DNA of 64,000 bases, taken from positions 79,862,781 to 79,926,780 of the forward strand of contig OY829538.1 in assembly GCA_963691705.1 (NCBI GenBank), given 5' to 3'. The translations under genes and the position numbers were made by a program. The DNA comes from Viola odorata (taxonomy: Eukaryota; Streptophyta; Magnoliopsida; Malpighiales; Violaceae). Numbering within the stretch: position 1 is the first letter of the stretch; each line of letters opens with the position of its first letter. Under the pieces are notes generated by a model that saw only the letters and a program-made list of their open reading frames with translations, searched no databases and was not told the origin of the DNA. Positions 33,565-45,987 of the stretch are shown piece after piece.

Positions 33565-35338
33565 TGGTTGTATCCGAAAAGCTCAACTCATAATTCTTCT
33601 TCACATTTGACCGTGACTGAAAAATGTACTCCAACCCTTAAAAGAAAAGAATCCCACTCCGAATTTTCCACATATATAATCAATTTAAATATAGCCGTTG
33701 GAGAAATTAAATGATCGAGACAAATATGCTTATATATATAGATATATATCTACTAATATCTAGGTTATAGAAGTCAACTGCCATAATGTTTCAGTTGAGT
33801 TGCTTCTTCCGCCGACCAACAAAAACTATATACTTAATTTGGCACTAACGCGTTAATCCCAACTATACTTATTTATTAATTATTATTAGTAGTAAAAAGC
33901 TACTAATATTTCAACTAACAAGTCCTAATCATTCGTGTTTAGTGCTGTTGATCGTTGAGTTGAGAAATCATTCATCATTCAATTGTTGCTATTAATGTTA
34001 TCCAAAATTCTTGATTTGTGAGTGGATTGAACCATACACAAATTCAGAAGGAAAAACCACAATGCAACACCGTCAGGCGACATTTTAATACTAATACGAT
34101 ACTTTTTTAATAAAAAATTGAGTGATTTTATTATTCAATTACAAAAATAAAAATATGAGTATAAATATATCAGATATTTAAATAAAATTTTAAATATAAG
34201 AAGTAAAATATTATATACTGTTTTTTATTACAGTTTGTGATGTTATTGATTGAGTGGTACGTTAGTTGGATGAGGCTAAACACAAAACAAATACTATATC
34301 CTAATAGTTGACCAACGTAAAGGAAAACACACTTTGTTATTTCTTTTGGTTTTTTAATCATTCCCACTTCTCATTACGTTTCTATATCCACAAACCATGC
34401 AATATACATCCACATATTATGTTAAAAGGTCTCATTTCCATTTGTATGCTGTATTTTATATTGAAAACTAAAAGAAGAGTGTATTTTTTATATTGAAAAT
34501 TGTATTTCAACAACTAATAAAGAAAATAAAAATATATTTTGACGAGAATTATATACGAATGGAGAGAGTACTATTTTTTAGGTTTTACTAATGTTATTTT
34601 TTTTTGGTCTATCATCTTAATTATAATAGAAAAAATGTTGTCATGTTATATTAAATTCTTTCCCGAAGTACAAGTATTCCTAAACCCAATCACCATATTT
34701 TAATGTTCACGTACCGATTGAATCCACTTAGTAGTAAAGTACTATTAGGCTTGCTGATAATTAATGACAGTGCAAAATCACTCGTACCAAATTATTTACT
34801 GGTTGTTGAATTTAATAAAAGTAAAATATAAAAAATGTTAGCATATATATCAATTAACGCGCATCTAATATGTGGTGCTCCCAATTTTTATTTTTGTTTT
34901 TGTAAGAAAGGTTCTAAGACTATAAAGATTATGGTCAACGTTTTTGTACATAAGGTGGTGATTTATTTGTATTTTATTGAAGAAAAGATGGATGAGAAAA
35001 AGAATTCCACTATAGTTTTAAAAATGGTACTATATAATTTCAAGCATAAATAAAGAAACATGGAAAGTTAAGTAGAAGCGTGCATCATTGAATTCGTCAG
35101 CCTCCATAAATATTTGATCAGAACCTGGGACAGATGATGACACCATTTTAAAATTCTCCATCTCCTGGTCCACCAATTGAGCACCAAGATTAATTTGGAG
35201 AGAAAAAAAAAGTTTATTAATTTAGAATTTTTTTTCTATATCATACACATTACTAAATCCCCAAAATAAAGTTAAAAATTTTCATTTTTCACCGCATTAT
35301 GAAACGATTTTATAAAAAGAACATGCACTAATTACATA
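33565..35338. other. AT-rich intergenic DNA
   Basis: No gene or bounded element seen. Confidence 0.4.
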
Positions 35339-35571
35339 CTCCCTCCGTCTAAAAATAGATGTCGCCTACTATTCATGCACGCGTTTCAAGGAGGCCGGAT
35401 GATTCACATTTGACCCCAAAAAATTCCGTACTTTTTTTCTAACGTATATTAATCTTTAATGTACGTCCAAGAAAAAATTTGAGACAAAATTGTTTCAAAT
35501 AATGAGTCATCCGGCTTTCTTAAAATGCGTGCAAATAGTAAAAATGAGAATTATTTTTAGACGGAGGGAAA
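35339..35571. mobile_element. Stowaway MITE, right end eroded
   Basis: Left end CTCCCTCCGTCT after TA. The right end reads GACGGAGGGAAAC, where GAGTA would be expected. The interior shares the GAGGCCGGATGA ... TCATCCGG palindrome with the 29701 element. Confidence 0.75.
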
Positions 35572-36213
35572 CTTCGATGTTAATTGATGAGATTAAGAAT
35601 AATTGTATTTTTATGGTCAGAAAATATTCTTACAGTACATGGGAAATGGGGAGTTGTGCGCCGCTATTGGCACGCACACTTGTAATTATAAAAGAGAACT
35701 TTTGCAGTGTATTTTGTGGGTGAAAATGTCCGAAGTTACTGCATTATAACTTTTGCGAGGTCACGGCCTGGTATACACCTCCCGACCAATGGCGGCCGTT
35801 GTCGGACTCAGATATAGGCTACCGCTCACCATGTTGCAAATTTGTGTGTGACTAGGTTTCGATTTCACAATGTATTAGTACGAGTTATAAGCATTTTTTT
35901 TTCAAATTACAATCTCATGGAAAATTTATAGCTACCGGTATTTTAATCAAGTTTGCACCTAAATCAATAAAATAATTACACATGTACGAGTTTTTTTGAA
36001 GTTTATCCCGACCACTATTTAGGTTTATAGTAATTTTAAAATTCAAAATTTAAAACTGTTTAATCTGTAACCACCAATCCTAACGTGTAACTTCTTTATT
36101 GTCTAATGTAAATGAGTGAACGAAGTGACATGACACACTGAGTGTACTGTGTAATTACTCGTTTTAATTTTGGGCAATCAAATAAATATGATTGAGAGAA
36201 TTTTAAGAAGTAA
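35572..36213. other. intergenic DNA with one GC-rich patch
   Basis: GC-rich patch at about 35755-35835 (GGTCACGGCCTGGTATACAC, CAATGGCGGCCGTTGTCGG) that I cannot assign. No gene. Confidence 0.35.
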
Positions 36214-36384
36214 TTGATAAACAATATTGGTTGTAGTTAAGTGGTAAAGAATCTGTTCACTTTTAATCAAAGTCTCGAGTTTGAGTTTTTAGAATGATGA
36301 AAGTTATATTGAGAAAGTCATCTTTCTCTTTGGAGGCTCGATAGAACTCGAATCGGATAACCCGAGAAAAAAATAATAATAATA
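36214..36384 (+). mobile_element. tRNA-derived SINE, about 171 bp
   Basis: Box A-like TAGTTAAGTGG at 36234-36244, box B-like GTCTCGAGTTTGAG at 36272-36285, and an A-rich/TAA tail. Possible 9-bp target duplication AAGAAGTAA at 36205-36213 and 36385-36393. Confidence 0.55.
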
Positions 36385-37127
36385 AAGAAGTAACGCTCGG
36401 TTTTAAAATTCCAAGATATTCACAATTTTCATAGATATTGATTGCATGAGTTGTCAGAACTCAGAAGCATCAAAGTTTGACGCTAATTCCAGCTCTACTC
36501 TAGAACCTTGTCCCGATCGATGCTAACAGTTGATTATGAAACCACGAGGAAAAAAGACTGCCAAAAGTTCTAATCAGTAGGTGTTAAACATGCTTTAATC
36601 GGTTTTTTCTTACCATCTTTCTTTCTTTTTATCATAAGCACAAATTATAAAATTTAACCAAAAAATGAACCGCACAAATAGTTAGTAAATCAATTAAAAT
36701 TCAATTTTAAACTCAATTACAGCGTTTATAATGTGAGGATCTGGATATTCGAGCACTATTCGAGTACGTAAAGAGATTTGGATATTGAATGTATATATAA
36801 AACTCAATTACATTTCCAGCCAAGTGATTTAAAGTGATATTTGGGCCCCTTACTAGCCATTGGTCATGATATTATATTTATCTGGTTGTTGCACATGCTA
36901 GCATAGTTAACACATTATTCATGGTTGTTAAGATTTTCAACCAAAAAACAATGGACGGTGATGATTAATGTGAGTAATTTTTGTTTGGTGTGTTCTAATT
37001 TGTAGAGTCACTATAACTTGAAAAAATTAGTAAAATATGGGTATGGAGAAAGCTTAATCTACATATTAAATAGAAGAGTTATTGATTGTTATCGTGGATG
37101 TATAGTCGTCTGTGCGTCAATCTTCTA
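36385..37127. other. AT-rich intergenic DNA
   Basis: Nothing supported. Confidence 0.4.
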
Positions 37128-37222
37128 CTCCCTCCTTATTACAAAGAACGTCGTTTACTATTTCAGCCGCCTTGAAATACGTGCCGGAATAGTAAACGAC
37201 ATTCTTTGTAATAAGGAGGGAG
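37128..37222. mobile_element. Stowaway MITE, 95 bp, near-perfect hairpin
   Basis: TA-flanked. CTCCCTCCTTATTACAAAG and its complement at the right end start arms of about 37 bp that pair almost fully, around a short loop rich in GCC and GAAATACG. Confidence 0.85.
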
Positions 37223-40200
37223 TATCATGCAAGCAAGCCCAACCCACGTATTAAATAGAAGAGCTACAAGTCGTGCGACTATTTAAGTGTTACATCCTAA
37301 AATTCGTTTTGGGGTTAACATCAACAATTATATTTCTAACTCCGTCAAAATGTTAGTGAGTAATGGTTGATAGTGAAGTAACACCATTACAATTATTGTT
37401 AATAGATTAAATTAGTGTCGGTGAGTAAAGATGACATAACAACCAAGATGCGCGTATAAATTATATAATCCATCACTCAACGTCAGTTTATTTAATTTAA
37501 TTTTAAATAAATACAGACCGAATCGGTTAAATATTGCTTCAATTAATTACAAAAATAAATAAATAGTCATATATAAGTATCAAAAGAAATTATGTGATTT
37601 ATTAAAAAAAAATTATGTGAAACCAGAGAGATTAAACAGAAAAACTTTTTTGGAGTGTTTTTTTAGGTGAAGCTAATTTTTGGGAAGTGATGTGGACGAA
37701 CTTTTAGAACAATCTACGATAAAGTTTTGTGTTGCACTACATGTTGCTTACGTGGAAATAATACATTTAATATTTGCTTACCTGGAATTAATAATTCATA
37801 TTGCGCCCCCACCAAGCCGAGTCCCTCCCTCAATGCGTAGCTTTCATTGCATACTTAAACACCAACACCTTCTTACAAAGATATGGCCAATATTGTTCTG
37901 CCGGCAAAATACATTGTTTTTTAAAAATGACAAAATAGATGTTTTCGCGAATGCGATTGTTTACTTTTAACTCAGGTCTTAAATTTAAACTTAAAAAATT
38001 GAAATTTTAAGTTTAAAAAATAAGGAAAATTACAATAATTACGCTATTTCTTTTAAAACAAATAATACTCAAAGAAAATTAGTTTTATATCGAGCAAAAA
38101 GATAGAAAAAACTACCAAAAAAGTATAAAATGAATTTTTGTATAATAATATGTATGCAACAAAGCGTGAATGAGTTGTTGTGTTCCAAATTCCTTGGCTA
38201 TTATTTTCATTTGTCATGGAGCCACAAGCTTGTCTTTGTTCAACATTACCTTTTTAGGAGGAAATTGCGGTTGGGAGAGCAAAAGCATTTTGGAAACTAA
38301 TCGCACTCTCAATCTCTCAATCCACTTGCATGATTTGTCAATAACTGATTAGATGATTATTGTTGTAATCATTTTATATCTTGAAGGGATAAGTGCAATT
38401 TCTTTTTATTTTAGTTTTTTACTCATCTTTTTTGGTTGCTTTTTGGCTTAATTATGATTAGGTCAGCTAGTGAATGTTTAATTTGAAATTAGATCTAACA
38501 GTTAGATGGTGTGATCAGTTCAACACTTTTAAAAATAGTTATTTATAGGGAACATCTTTCTTCTTAGTTAATCGAACTCTTTTTTAATAGAATCACTTCT
38601 AAATTAGAGTTTATTTGAGATTGCTTTATGTTTTTTTTATCACAAATTCAATGGTCAAAATTATTTCGGATAAAACATTAACGTATATGCTTCGGTTAGA
38701 AGAGTTTTTACTATTAAATTTGTGGTGAGAAAAAACATAAAGTTATCTTAGACGTATCTTTTATTAAATTTCGAAATACAAATTATTCATAATTAAAAGA
38801 AATTATCTAAATTTGAAGATTTAAAAGATTTAGGTCAAAGAAAATGAGAGAGGTAGTATATGTTTGTGATGAAGATGTAGAATTTAATAGAATAAAAATT
38901 CCTAAAATATTCTCCTCTTTTTCTCTTCTTTTTTCCGGTTCATGACTAGTTGACGTAAGAAGAGTAGCAGGATCCTAGACACGTGCTCATTTGACTGCTC
39001 TCGCGGCTTTTACAATCGGCGACTCGGCCGGTGTTTTGGGTTTTGAAACTTTTTATTTTTATTTTTTATATAAGTTTGGGTTTTGAACTTTAATAGTATT
39101 TTTTCCCTCATAAAAAAACAAGAAAAAAAAAATAACAAGAAGACACTTTTATCCTGTATTCATCCCTTAAGTTATTTAATTAAAACACTTTTGTTGTTGA
39201 TTATAGTTTCCAAGATCTCAATTAAATTACGTAAAATAACCTTATAGTTTTAAAAATCTTTCATTCTAAACTTTATTTTTATAAAATTTACAATATTAAT
39301 TATATAGTTTTTTTCAAAAGTTATAAAGTTAACCATTTTAGTAGTTTAAAATTAAAAAAAAGGTCAAAAGATTATGAAATGGTTGAGGAAAAATAAAATA
39401 AATATGGCAGAATTTAGAAGAATGAGAAAAGTTGGTTTAAAATTCTTATGTTATTTCTTTTGATTTTTTTTCTCATTAATTTCTTTAAAAAAATTAATCG
39501 CGTGAGCGCTACAATTTTATTTTTGTTTCCTCGGGTGTCGGACCTTCAAAGGAACACCTCTCCCAGCACGAGTTACTCTATGCCCAAAACTCGAACTCGA
39601 GAACTTGGTTAAGGATCTTTGTTATAATTTTCCTCTAATTTTTATTATCTTCCTTTTCCATTAAATTTTAACCAATAGAAAAATCAAGATTGAATCTTTT
39701 AGAAAATTATAAGAGTTTAGGGACCAAAGTGAGATATTTTAAAAATTAAAGGGTGTAAAGTATCTTAACTCATTATAAAAGTCATGGTCAAAAACAACAA
39801 AATTAAAAAGTGATAAAAGTGAAATTGGAATCAAATAGAAAGTGACAAGTTAACAGCAAGTTAACAGCATGACAAGGTTTTGTCAAGACATGCATGAGAG
39901 CAATTTGTTTGAATTTTCAGACCGAGAGTGATAGATATCATGGAAAAAGCAGCAAACCTCAGTCGTTTTTACTGCTTACATTACAGTTGGCTTTTGCATG
40001 CAACTTGATTTCTTCCTCTCTTTCCTGTTAGTGTTAGAGACTGTTAGCAAAACCATGAAAAGTTGTGCAGTTGAACACCAACAAAAATACTTGGGAAGAC
40101 AAGTTTTGTTTTTGACACCTTATTATTGTCACAATCCCACCACACACTGTTCTTTCATTGATTTTGTTTCTTTTCTTCGGATCGATCTCTTTCTGCTATC

Positions 40201-40779
40201 CTTTCTACCTTTTCAAATAAGAAATTGATAATCATATTCGAATATGTCAGTGGGGTTGCAACATAGTTTGCAACTCTTTTGGTATTCTTCCTGCCTCATT
40301 CAAATAGCAAAAGCTACTCATGTTCAAGTGGGTTTGCTCCGTTTTTTAGACTCGAACATGAGATCGGAATTAAGAGCGTGCTCGAGCTGGTCTTTATTTC
40401 GCTCAAGCACAACCAACATTGTATGATTGCAGAAAGTAAATAGGAAGGTGTATGAGTAAATAAACATTTTATTGATTATGTGAAAGAGAGGAAGATCTAA
40501 GCATAGAATGACCTTCTCTTCACTCTTTCACAAGCACAAAAAGGAAGAGACAAAAAAACAAATGAAGCAGAAACCAGCTGAGCTCCAATCTGCTGTCCAA
40601 AAGCTACAAGTTGGTTCCTCTAAAAAAAACCCAGAAAACCTAACAAAAACCACGAGATTTTTGTACCTTTTTTACCATTTCTCTTTTTTCTATCTCCAGG
40701 AGATTTTCCGGGGACTAAGCAATCCCTCAGGTAAAAATCTCCCACACCTATCATTGAAAAAAAAACAATTTCACCCCTA
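37223..40779. other. intergenic DNA and 3' flank of NCED, no gene seen
   Basis: AT-rich. A patch near 38950-39050 holds a G-box (GACACGTGCT) and W-box-like TTTGACTG but no gene start follows. The last 200-300 bp probably include the NCED 3' UTR. Confidence 0.4.
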
Positions 40780-42609
40780 TCATGCTTGACTCACCAAATC
40801 ATTGGAGTCAATAAAAGTACCATGAAAACCATATGGTACTCTTGATGGCAACTTGACAGTAGCTTCCTGCTGTAAATTCATGGAATTCACTATCTGCACT
40901 TCTGATTTCCCTGTTTTCTCATCATGAACAAATGCAATTATATACCCATCATCCTCATTTTTGCAATTCGGATCGCTCGGCAAGAAAAATGGCTCCCCAC
41001 CGTATCTTTTCTCACCATAGAAGTACTTCTTCACCTCTCCTGTAAAAAGATCAACTTTAGCAAAACCAGACACTTTAGGCCATGGCTCAGCAATAGCCAA
41101 GTAAGCATATTGTGTCTTCCTCCCTAGCCGGTTCCGGTTCACCATCCCAGCCTCCAAATTGACATGATTTGATCCTCGAATGATCTCGCGGCGGGTGGAT
41201 TTACCGGTCTTCAAATTGAGCCTGATTTCAGACAACACACTCTTCAAACTCTCATCACATTCATTGAAAATGGAATCCGGAGGTGTCATGCAAGATCCAA
41301 TCACCACCACCTCATCGGACTCCGGCTCCTCCCACGCGTTCCATAGGTGGAAACAGAACGTATCGGGCGATTCGACCCAGACAATATCCTTATAATCCTC
41401 TGCATTCTTTGCAAGAATCCCGAACCTAGACTTCTTGTTCTTATCAAACACAACAGGGGAACCCCCATTCATCATTTCTTGCAGCTTAAACACTACTTGC
41501 TGGTCAGGAATCACAACAAAATTCTCAGTAATTGCAAAATCATGCATCATGGTCGGAACCGGAAGAGGGATATCTACATCTGCTGATTTTGTACCATCAG
41601 GGAAGAATCTAAAATACTTCAAGTATGGTTTTTGGACAACATCATAACTCAGAGCAAACAGCTGCTTAGTAAAAGGATCAATCTTTGGATGTGCAATCAT
41701 AGTATGGTCAAGCTGACCATTAAAATTGTACCTTCCAACAGTTTCAAGATCCCCATTTGCAGTGACACGAACTTGGTAAGGAAGATCATCTTCCGACATG
41801 GCCAAAAGTCTGTCATTGAAGTAGACAAGCCCGGCGTTTGCTACTCCGGTGCCATGGGTAGAATCAAGAATCCCGAATAATCCTCTGGCGGCAAAAAGGA
41901 GCAATCTTGCGATACCAGAATGGCCGTGGAGTTCGCCGATTGCTTTAGGAAACACAGCTTTTCCAATTTTCTTTTCCTGTTTTAGCCTCTCCGTTTCGGT
42001 GAACCGGCAAGCGTAGCTGGCGGCGCCGTCCTGGAATTTGACGGCATGGACCATGCCGTCGCCGTCAAACAAGTGGTGGCCGGCGGCGGGCTCGAAGAGT
42101 GGGTTTGCGCCGTTTCGGACATAGACGCCGTTAATGCAGTTTGGGATGGTTCCGGTGACGGAGAGGGATTGCTGGACGGAGTGTTCCGGTACCGGAGAGA
42201 AGTTTCCGGCGATTTGGACACTTGGGTCGGCGGTTTTAGGAAGTGGGTGCTGGCGCTCTCGTGAGATTAACGCGCCTTCCGCTGCATCAAAGGCCAGCGC
42301 TGCCACTCTCTGGAGAAAATTCCAGTGCGGCGGTTGCTTCTGTTGTTGTTGGTGGCGGTGGTGGGGGCTTTTTTTAACTGTATAGGTGTCATCTTTGGGA
42401 ATTACCACAGTAGGTGTTGTTTGGTAGGGTTTTTTGGGGAATTGAACTGAGGGAGCATGCAAAGCAGAGTTGGTTTTGATTTTTTTACAATTGGGCTTGT
42501 TCTTCTTGGAATTGTAAGCGATGGAGCCCAAATCAAGCAATTTTGATGAAGAATAGAGATGGGTTTTGGCCCAACTACTAGAGTTGGGAGCTATAGAAGA
42601 AGTGTTCAT
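40780..42609 (-). CDS. NCED: 9-cis-epoxycarotenoid dioxygenase (NCED), chloroplastic
   Basis: A single exon of 609 residues, matching the intronless structure and usual length of plant NCEDs. Residues about 1-60 are Ser/Lys/Asn-rich with few acids, like a plastid transit peptide. Next comes a His/Gln-rich spacer and the amphipathic helix [18 protein letters not shown] that binds the thylakoid surface. The carotenoid oxygenase fold follows: [48 protein letters not shown]. The four His that hold the catalytic iron lie in [33 protein letters not shown] and [10 protein letters not shown]. The enzyme cleaves 9-cis-violaxanthin or 9'-cis-neoxanthin to xanthoxin, the committed step of abscisic acid synthesis. 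It resembles the drought-induced NCED1/NCED3 type. Intact. Distinguished from CCD1/CCD4 by the transit peptide, the helix and the NCED-type motifs. Confidence 0.97.
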   Translation of the reverse strand: MNTSSIAPNSSSWAKTHLYSSSKLLDLGSIAYNSKKNKPNCKKIKTNSALHAPSVQFPKKPYQTTPTVVIPKDDTYTVKKSPHHRHQQQQKQPPHWNFLQRVAALAFDAAEGALISRERQHPLPKTADPSVQIAGNFSPVPEHSVQQSLSVTGTIPNCINGVYVRNGANPLFEPAAGHHLFDGDGMVHAVKFQDGAASYACRFTETERLKQEKKIGKAVFPKAIGELHGHSGIARLLLFAARGLFGILDSTHGTGVANAGLVYFNDRLLAMSEDDLPYQVRVTANGDLETVGRYNFNGQLDHTMIAHPKIDPFTKQLFALSYDVVQKPYLKYFRFFPDGTKSADVDIPLPVPTMMHDFAITENFVVIPDQQVVFKLQEMMNGGSPVVFDKNKKSRFGILAKNAEDYKDIVWVESPDTFCFHLWNAWEEPESDEVVVIGSCMTPPDSIFNECDESLKSVLSEIRLNLKTGKSTRREIIRGSNHVNLEAGMVNRNRLGRKTQYAYLAIAEPWPKVSGFAKVDLFTGEVKKYFYGEKRYGGEPFFLPSDPNCKNEDDGYIIAFVHDEKTGKSEVQIVNSMNLQQEATVKLPSRVPYGFHGTFIDSNDLVSQA

Positions 42610-42870
42610 GGTGTTTTTCTTTTAGAAGCCAAGAAGAGATTTTCTTGGTTTTCTTGAAGGAGAGAAAAGAAGTGGAGAGGGAAGGAGGGAGGGAGGGAGA
42701 TAAATCAAATTTTGGGGGTGAATGGGAGAGAAAATGGGGTATAAATAGAGTGAAAGGGGGTTTTTTTTATTCTTTATTTTTTATTTTTTTTAAATTTTTT
42801 TTTTTGGTTGGGTTCGTACGTGGAGGTCCACCTCAGACATGTTAGGGAAGCCCACGTGGTGGATTAATTT
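42610..42870 (-). promoter_or_regulatory. NCED promoter and leader with TATA and ABRE/G-box motifs
   Basis: On the minus strand, a TATTTATA box lies at 42747-42740, and the leader below it is C/T-rich. Upstream, a CACGTG G-box within CCCACGTGGT (42851-42860) and an ABRE-like TCCACGTA (42824-42817) lie 80-120 bp beyond the TATA. These bZIP sites fit ABA and drought induction known for this gene type. Confidence 0.55.
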
Positions 42871-43868
42871 GTTGGAAGGGCACTTGAAGATTGATATTAA
42901 AAAGGGCTCGAGAATTATTATGCATTAGGAAGAAGAACTAATAAGGCTGTTGTGGGGCACCCCTTAAGTCATACCATTGCTTGTGAGTTGTGACATCGAA
43001 CCAATAAGAACTCATTGGATGGAAATCTAAAACTAAGAACCAATAACATAAGAGTGAGAATTAGGAAAAAAAGAGAGATTTAAAACACGAGTGATTGCAC
43101 ATTAACTCCTAGTTAAATTGATTAGTACATATTATTTTTCTAATGTATGTTGTAGTTTCGATCTCTAGTATTGTAATGATGATTAATAATAAAATCACTT
43201 AAAATAAATGTATATCAACTCATATCTTATATTCTATTCACGTAAATAATGAGATTCATTTCGTTGTTGAGCTCTTATGAACCGGTAGATATTTCATCAC
43301 TTATTTACTTAATTGGAAAATATGAGTTGAACTATTATCGTACTCAATAATTTTTCCGACTGTTAGAAAACAATATGTAATCTAAAGGACCACATATTAA
43401 ATACAAATATTAAATAATTAAATGAGGTGGCAAGATATTAAAAAAATGAAATGACAGGTACTGATGTAGTAGTAGTCTATATCAAGTTATAGTAAATTTT
43501 AATTACCTGACCTATCAACTAACATGCAAGTTTGCATGATTTGAGTGATTATAGTAAAATTTGATGTAATAATTACCTGACATCAACTAACACGTTTAAC
43601 ATGCAAGTTTGCATGATGTCTGAGCATGTGATGCATGTAACGTTCTTTAAGAGTAATTTGTTGTTTGTGGTTAAATTATATTTCATATCTTTTATTCAGA
43701 TAAAATTGTTACATTAAGTCCTTCTATTTTAAATCGGTTTATATTGAGTCCTTATATTCCTAATATAACGACATTTTAGGTTACTTTTAATTTGAGGTTT
43801 TTCAAGTTAAATTTTTAAGTGTTATTTTTGTGGTTACTTTGATTTTTCACACTCTCCCTAATATTCTA
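42871..43868. other. intergenic DNA with a short tandem duplication
   Basis: No gene. A duplicated segment lies at 43486-43617 (see that entry). A weak SINE-like block near 43105-43190 has GTAGTTTCGATCTC but no boundaries. Confidence 0.4.
43486..43617 (+). repeat. imperfect tandem duplication with ATGCAAGTTTGCAT palindrome
   Basis: TATAGTAAA, AATTACCTGAC, ATCAACTAACA and ATGCAAGTTTGCATGAT occur in that order twice, at 43486-43545 and 43550-43617. Confidence 0.75.
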
Positions 43869-44128
43869 CTCCCTCTGGTTTCTAATAAATATCTTCCTCG
43901 CATCCCAATATTCAGTAGGGAACGTATATCGAGAAGGCCGGATGAGGCACTATTTGACCCCAAAAAAATCCGAATTTGTTTTTGAACGTACGTTAATTCT
44001 TAATGTACTTTCCAGAAAAAATTAGGGGCAAAATTGTCTCAAATAGTGAGTCTGCCTGCCGTTTTAAGATACGTGTCGAAATAGTAAAAGCAAAAGCTAA
44101 AACGACATCTTTTAAGGGACGGAGGGAG
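43869..44128. mobile_element. Stowaway MITE, 260 bp, TA target
   Basis: Ends CTCCCTCTGG / GGGACGGAGGGAG with TA flanks. Same family and orientation as 31681-31880 but full length. Confidence 0.85.
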
Positions 44129-44307
44129 TAATACTTCGTTCGTGACTTTGTGGATTATATGCGGGGGCTTACAAGTGTAAGTGATACACTTATGAATCTT
44201 AATAGTATAGTTTGGTCTCGTAATTTATATCTTAATTTGAGGGTTTTTCACGTTTTATGTTTATAGTTGGCTTCCTCCTGTTATTGTTAGTTTCTTTATT
44301 TTGCTAA

Positions 44308-45984
44308 GGGCCTGTTTGGCGTTCTGATTCGGTGGAAGTTGATTGGAAAAAAGTTGATTGGAAAAAAATTGAGTGGGAAAAAATCAGTTTCAGAACAGAG
44401 TTTGCTGTTTGGTAAATGTTTGTTAAAAGTTGTGTGGGGAAACCAGAAGTTGTTTTTGGTGTTTGGTAAAAACTGTTTTAAAACTATGGTTGGAATGTAA
44501 AATGACCATAAAGGGCATAATTCATTTCAAGTGTTAGAAATAATTTTTTTAGTATCTTTATATATGTTTTGCAAACTCTATATAGATATTTTTAATCAAT
44601 ATATTTCTTTAAAGAAATAATTAACATTTTATTTATAATAAGAAATTATGCTACAATTTTGTTCCAACAACACTTTTTTTTAATGAAATTCCTTCATTTT
44701 TTACTATATTTCAATTTATGTCACGATTTTTCGATCCTCTTTGTCATTTTAAATTATATGAATAACATTTTAAATTAATATATAGTCATTTTAATCTTTA
44801 TTTATTTTATATCATAAAATGTAAAAAAAAAGTTTAATAAATTGAAATTGTGAAAAATGAAGGAAATTCATTTTTTCAGCCGGAGGCGTATGAAAAAATG
44901 AAATTCCTTCATTTTTCACTACATTTCAATTTTTTACAAAAAATTTCGAACCTTAGATCAAATATTTCCATCCATTATCACATTTTAAATTTTTGACGCG
45001 TATCATTTCGTTTATTTCATTTTATTAATCCTTTCGGTATTTTCCGTTCGAATTTTTATTTATTTTTAGCGAGACTTCTCGTACCAATAACTCGAACCAA
45101 TTAAATAATTATAGTCTTTTTTCCTTCCCACTCTCATCCTCACCGTTGGATCATCTTACCTTTTTGGCAAGACCAATCCAACGGCCATGTTTTTATTCAT
45201 CATTTAGCCATCTTCATCTCTTTTCCCTTTCCTCCACAACCATTTCCAGATCCAAAAATCTGGCAAATCCCTCACTTAAGCTTCCATCGTCAATACAACA
45301 TCAATCCAACAAATCAAAACATCCAATACATATAAATATACAAACTCATATCACCAAACAAAAAAACAAAACAAGAAGAACCGGATTTCCAGCAGCTACT
45401 GGCGGAACTCGATTCCTCCTGCTCAGATGTCGTCTCACCAATCCATCCGGTCATATTGAAGAACCGGATGAACCTGCTGTCCAAATTTCAGCCTGATCCG
45501 ACGGTCAACTCCCACAGCTGCGCAGAGATGAACGAATCTGTTTTTCTCTCCTCTCCTCTCTCTTTTCTCTCTTTCTCTTGTTTCTGTTTTTGCGCACACA
45601 CAGCCAGAGCAGAGACAACTACAAATTTCACACGGATGCAAGGAGTGGGAATCGGCGAGGGAAGAAGAAGGCCGACGTGAGGAGCTTGGGGTGTTCGTTT
45701 GTGAGCAGGAGAAGAGAGAGTGAGGTTAGTGGTGGTGATGAGGAGGGGTATTTTTGGGTTTCCAAAAATTCATTTAATGAGAAAACAACTTCCCGTGTTT
45801 TCTTAAACCATTGGTTTGGCCAACTGCAGCATTCTCATCAAGTGACAAAACCAATGTTTTCTTTGGTTTTATAAACCAACTTCTTCGGAAGTTGGTTTAA
45901 AATAGGTGTTACCAAACACCTATTTTGACTTTCTGGTTTGGTAAACCAACTTCCTGGTACCAAACCAGAATGCCAAACAGACAC
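44308..45984. mobile_element. PIF/Harbinger-like non-autonomous element, 1677 bp
   Basis: Left end GGGCCTGTTTGGCGTTCTG and, on the other strand, right end GTGTCTGTTTGGCATTCTGG. Flanked by TAA on both sides (44305-44307 and 45985-45987), the 3-bp target size of this superfamily. No transposase. The interior has a 90-bp hairpin at 44841-44930 and, from about 45120 to 45740, a GC-richer, gene-like stretch. Confidence 0.7.
45376..45530 (+). other. possible captured coding fragment in the Harbinger-like element
   Basis: A frame reads LLAELDSSCSDVVSP, then IHPVILKNRMNLL and SKFQPDPTVNSHSCAEMNES, of balanced protein-like composition, unlike its AT-rich surroundings. I do not recognise it. No start codon or splice sites could be set. 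Confidence 0.25.
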
Positions 45985-45987
45985 TAA

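Noticed and set aside
37680..37970. 96-codon open frame
   Set aside because: No start context, domain or splice neighbours; composition fits random sequence.
42046..42385. Open frames on the plus strand across the NCED 5' coding part
   Set aside because: Antisense shadows of the GC-rich NCED coding sequence; no own features.
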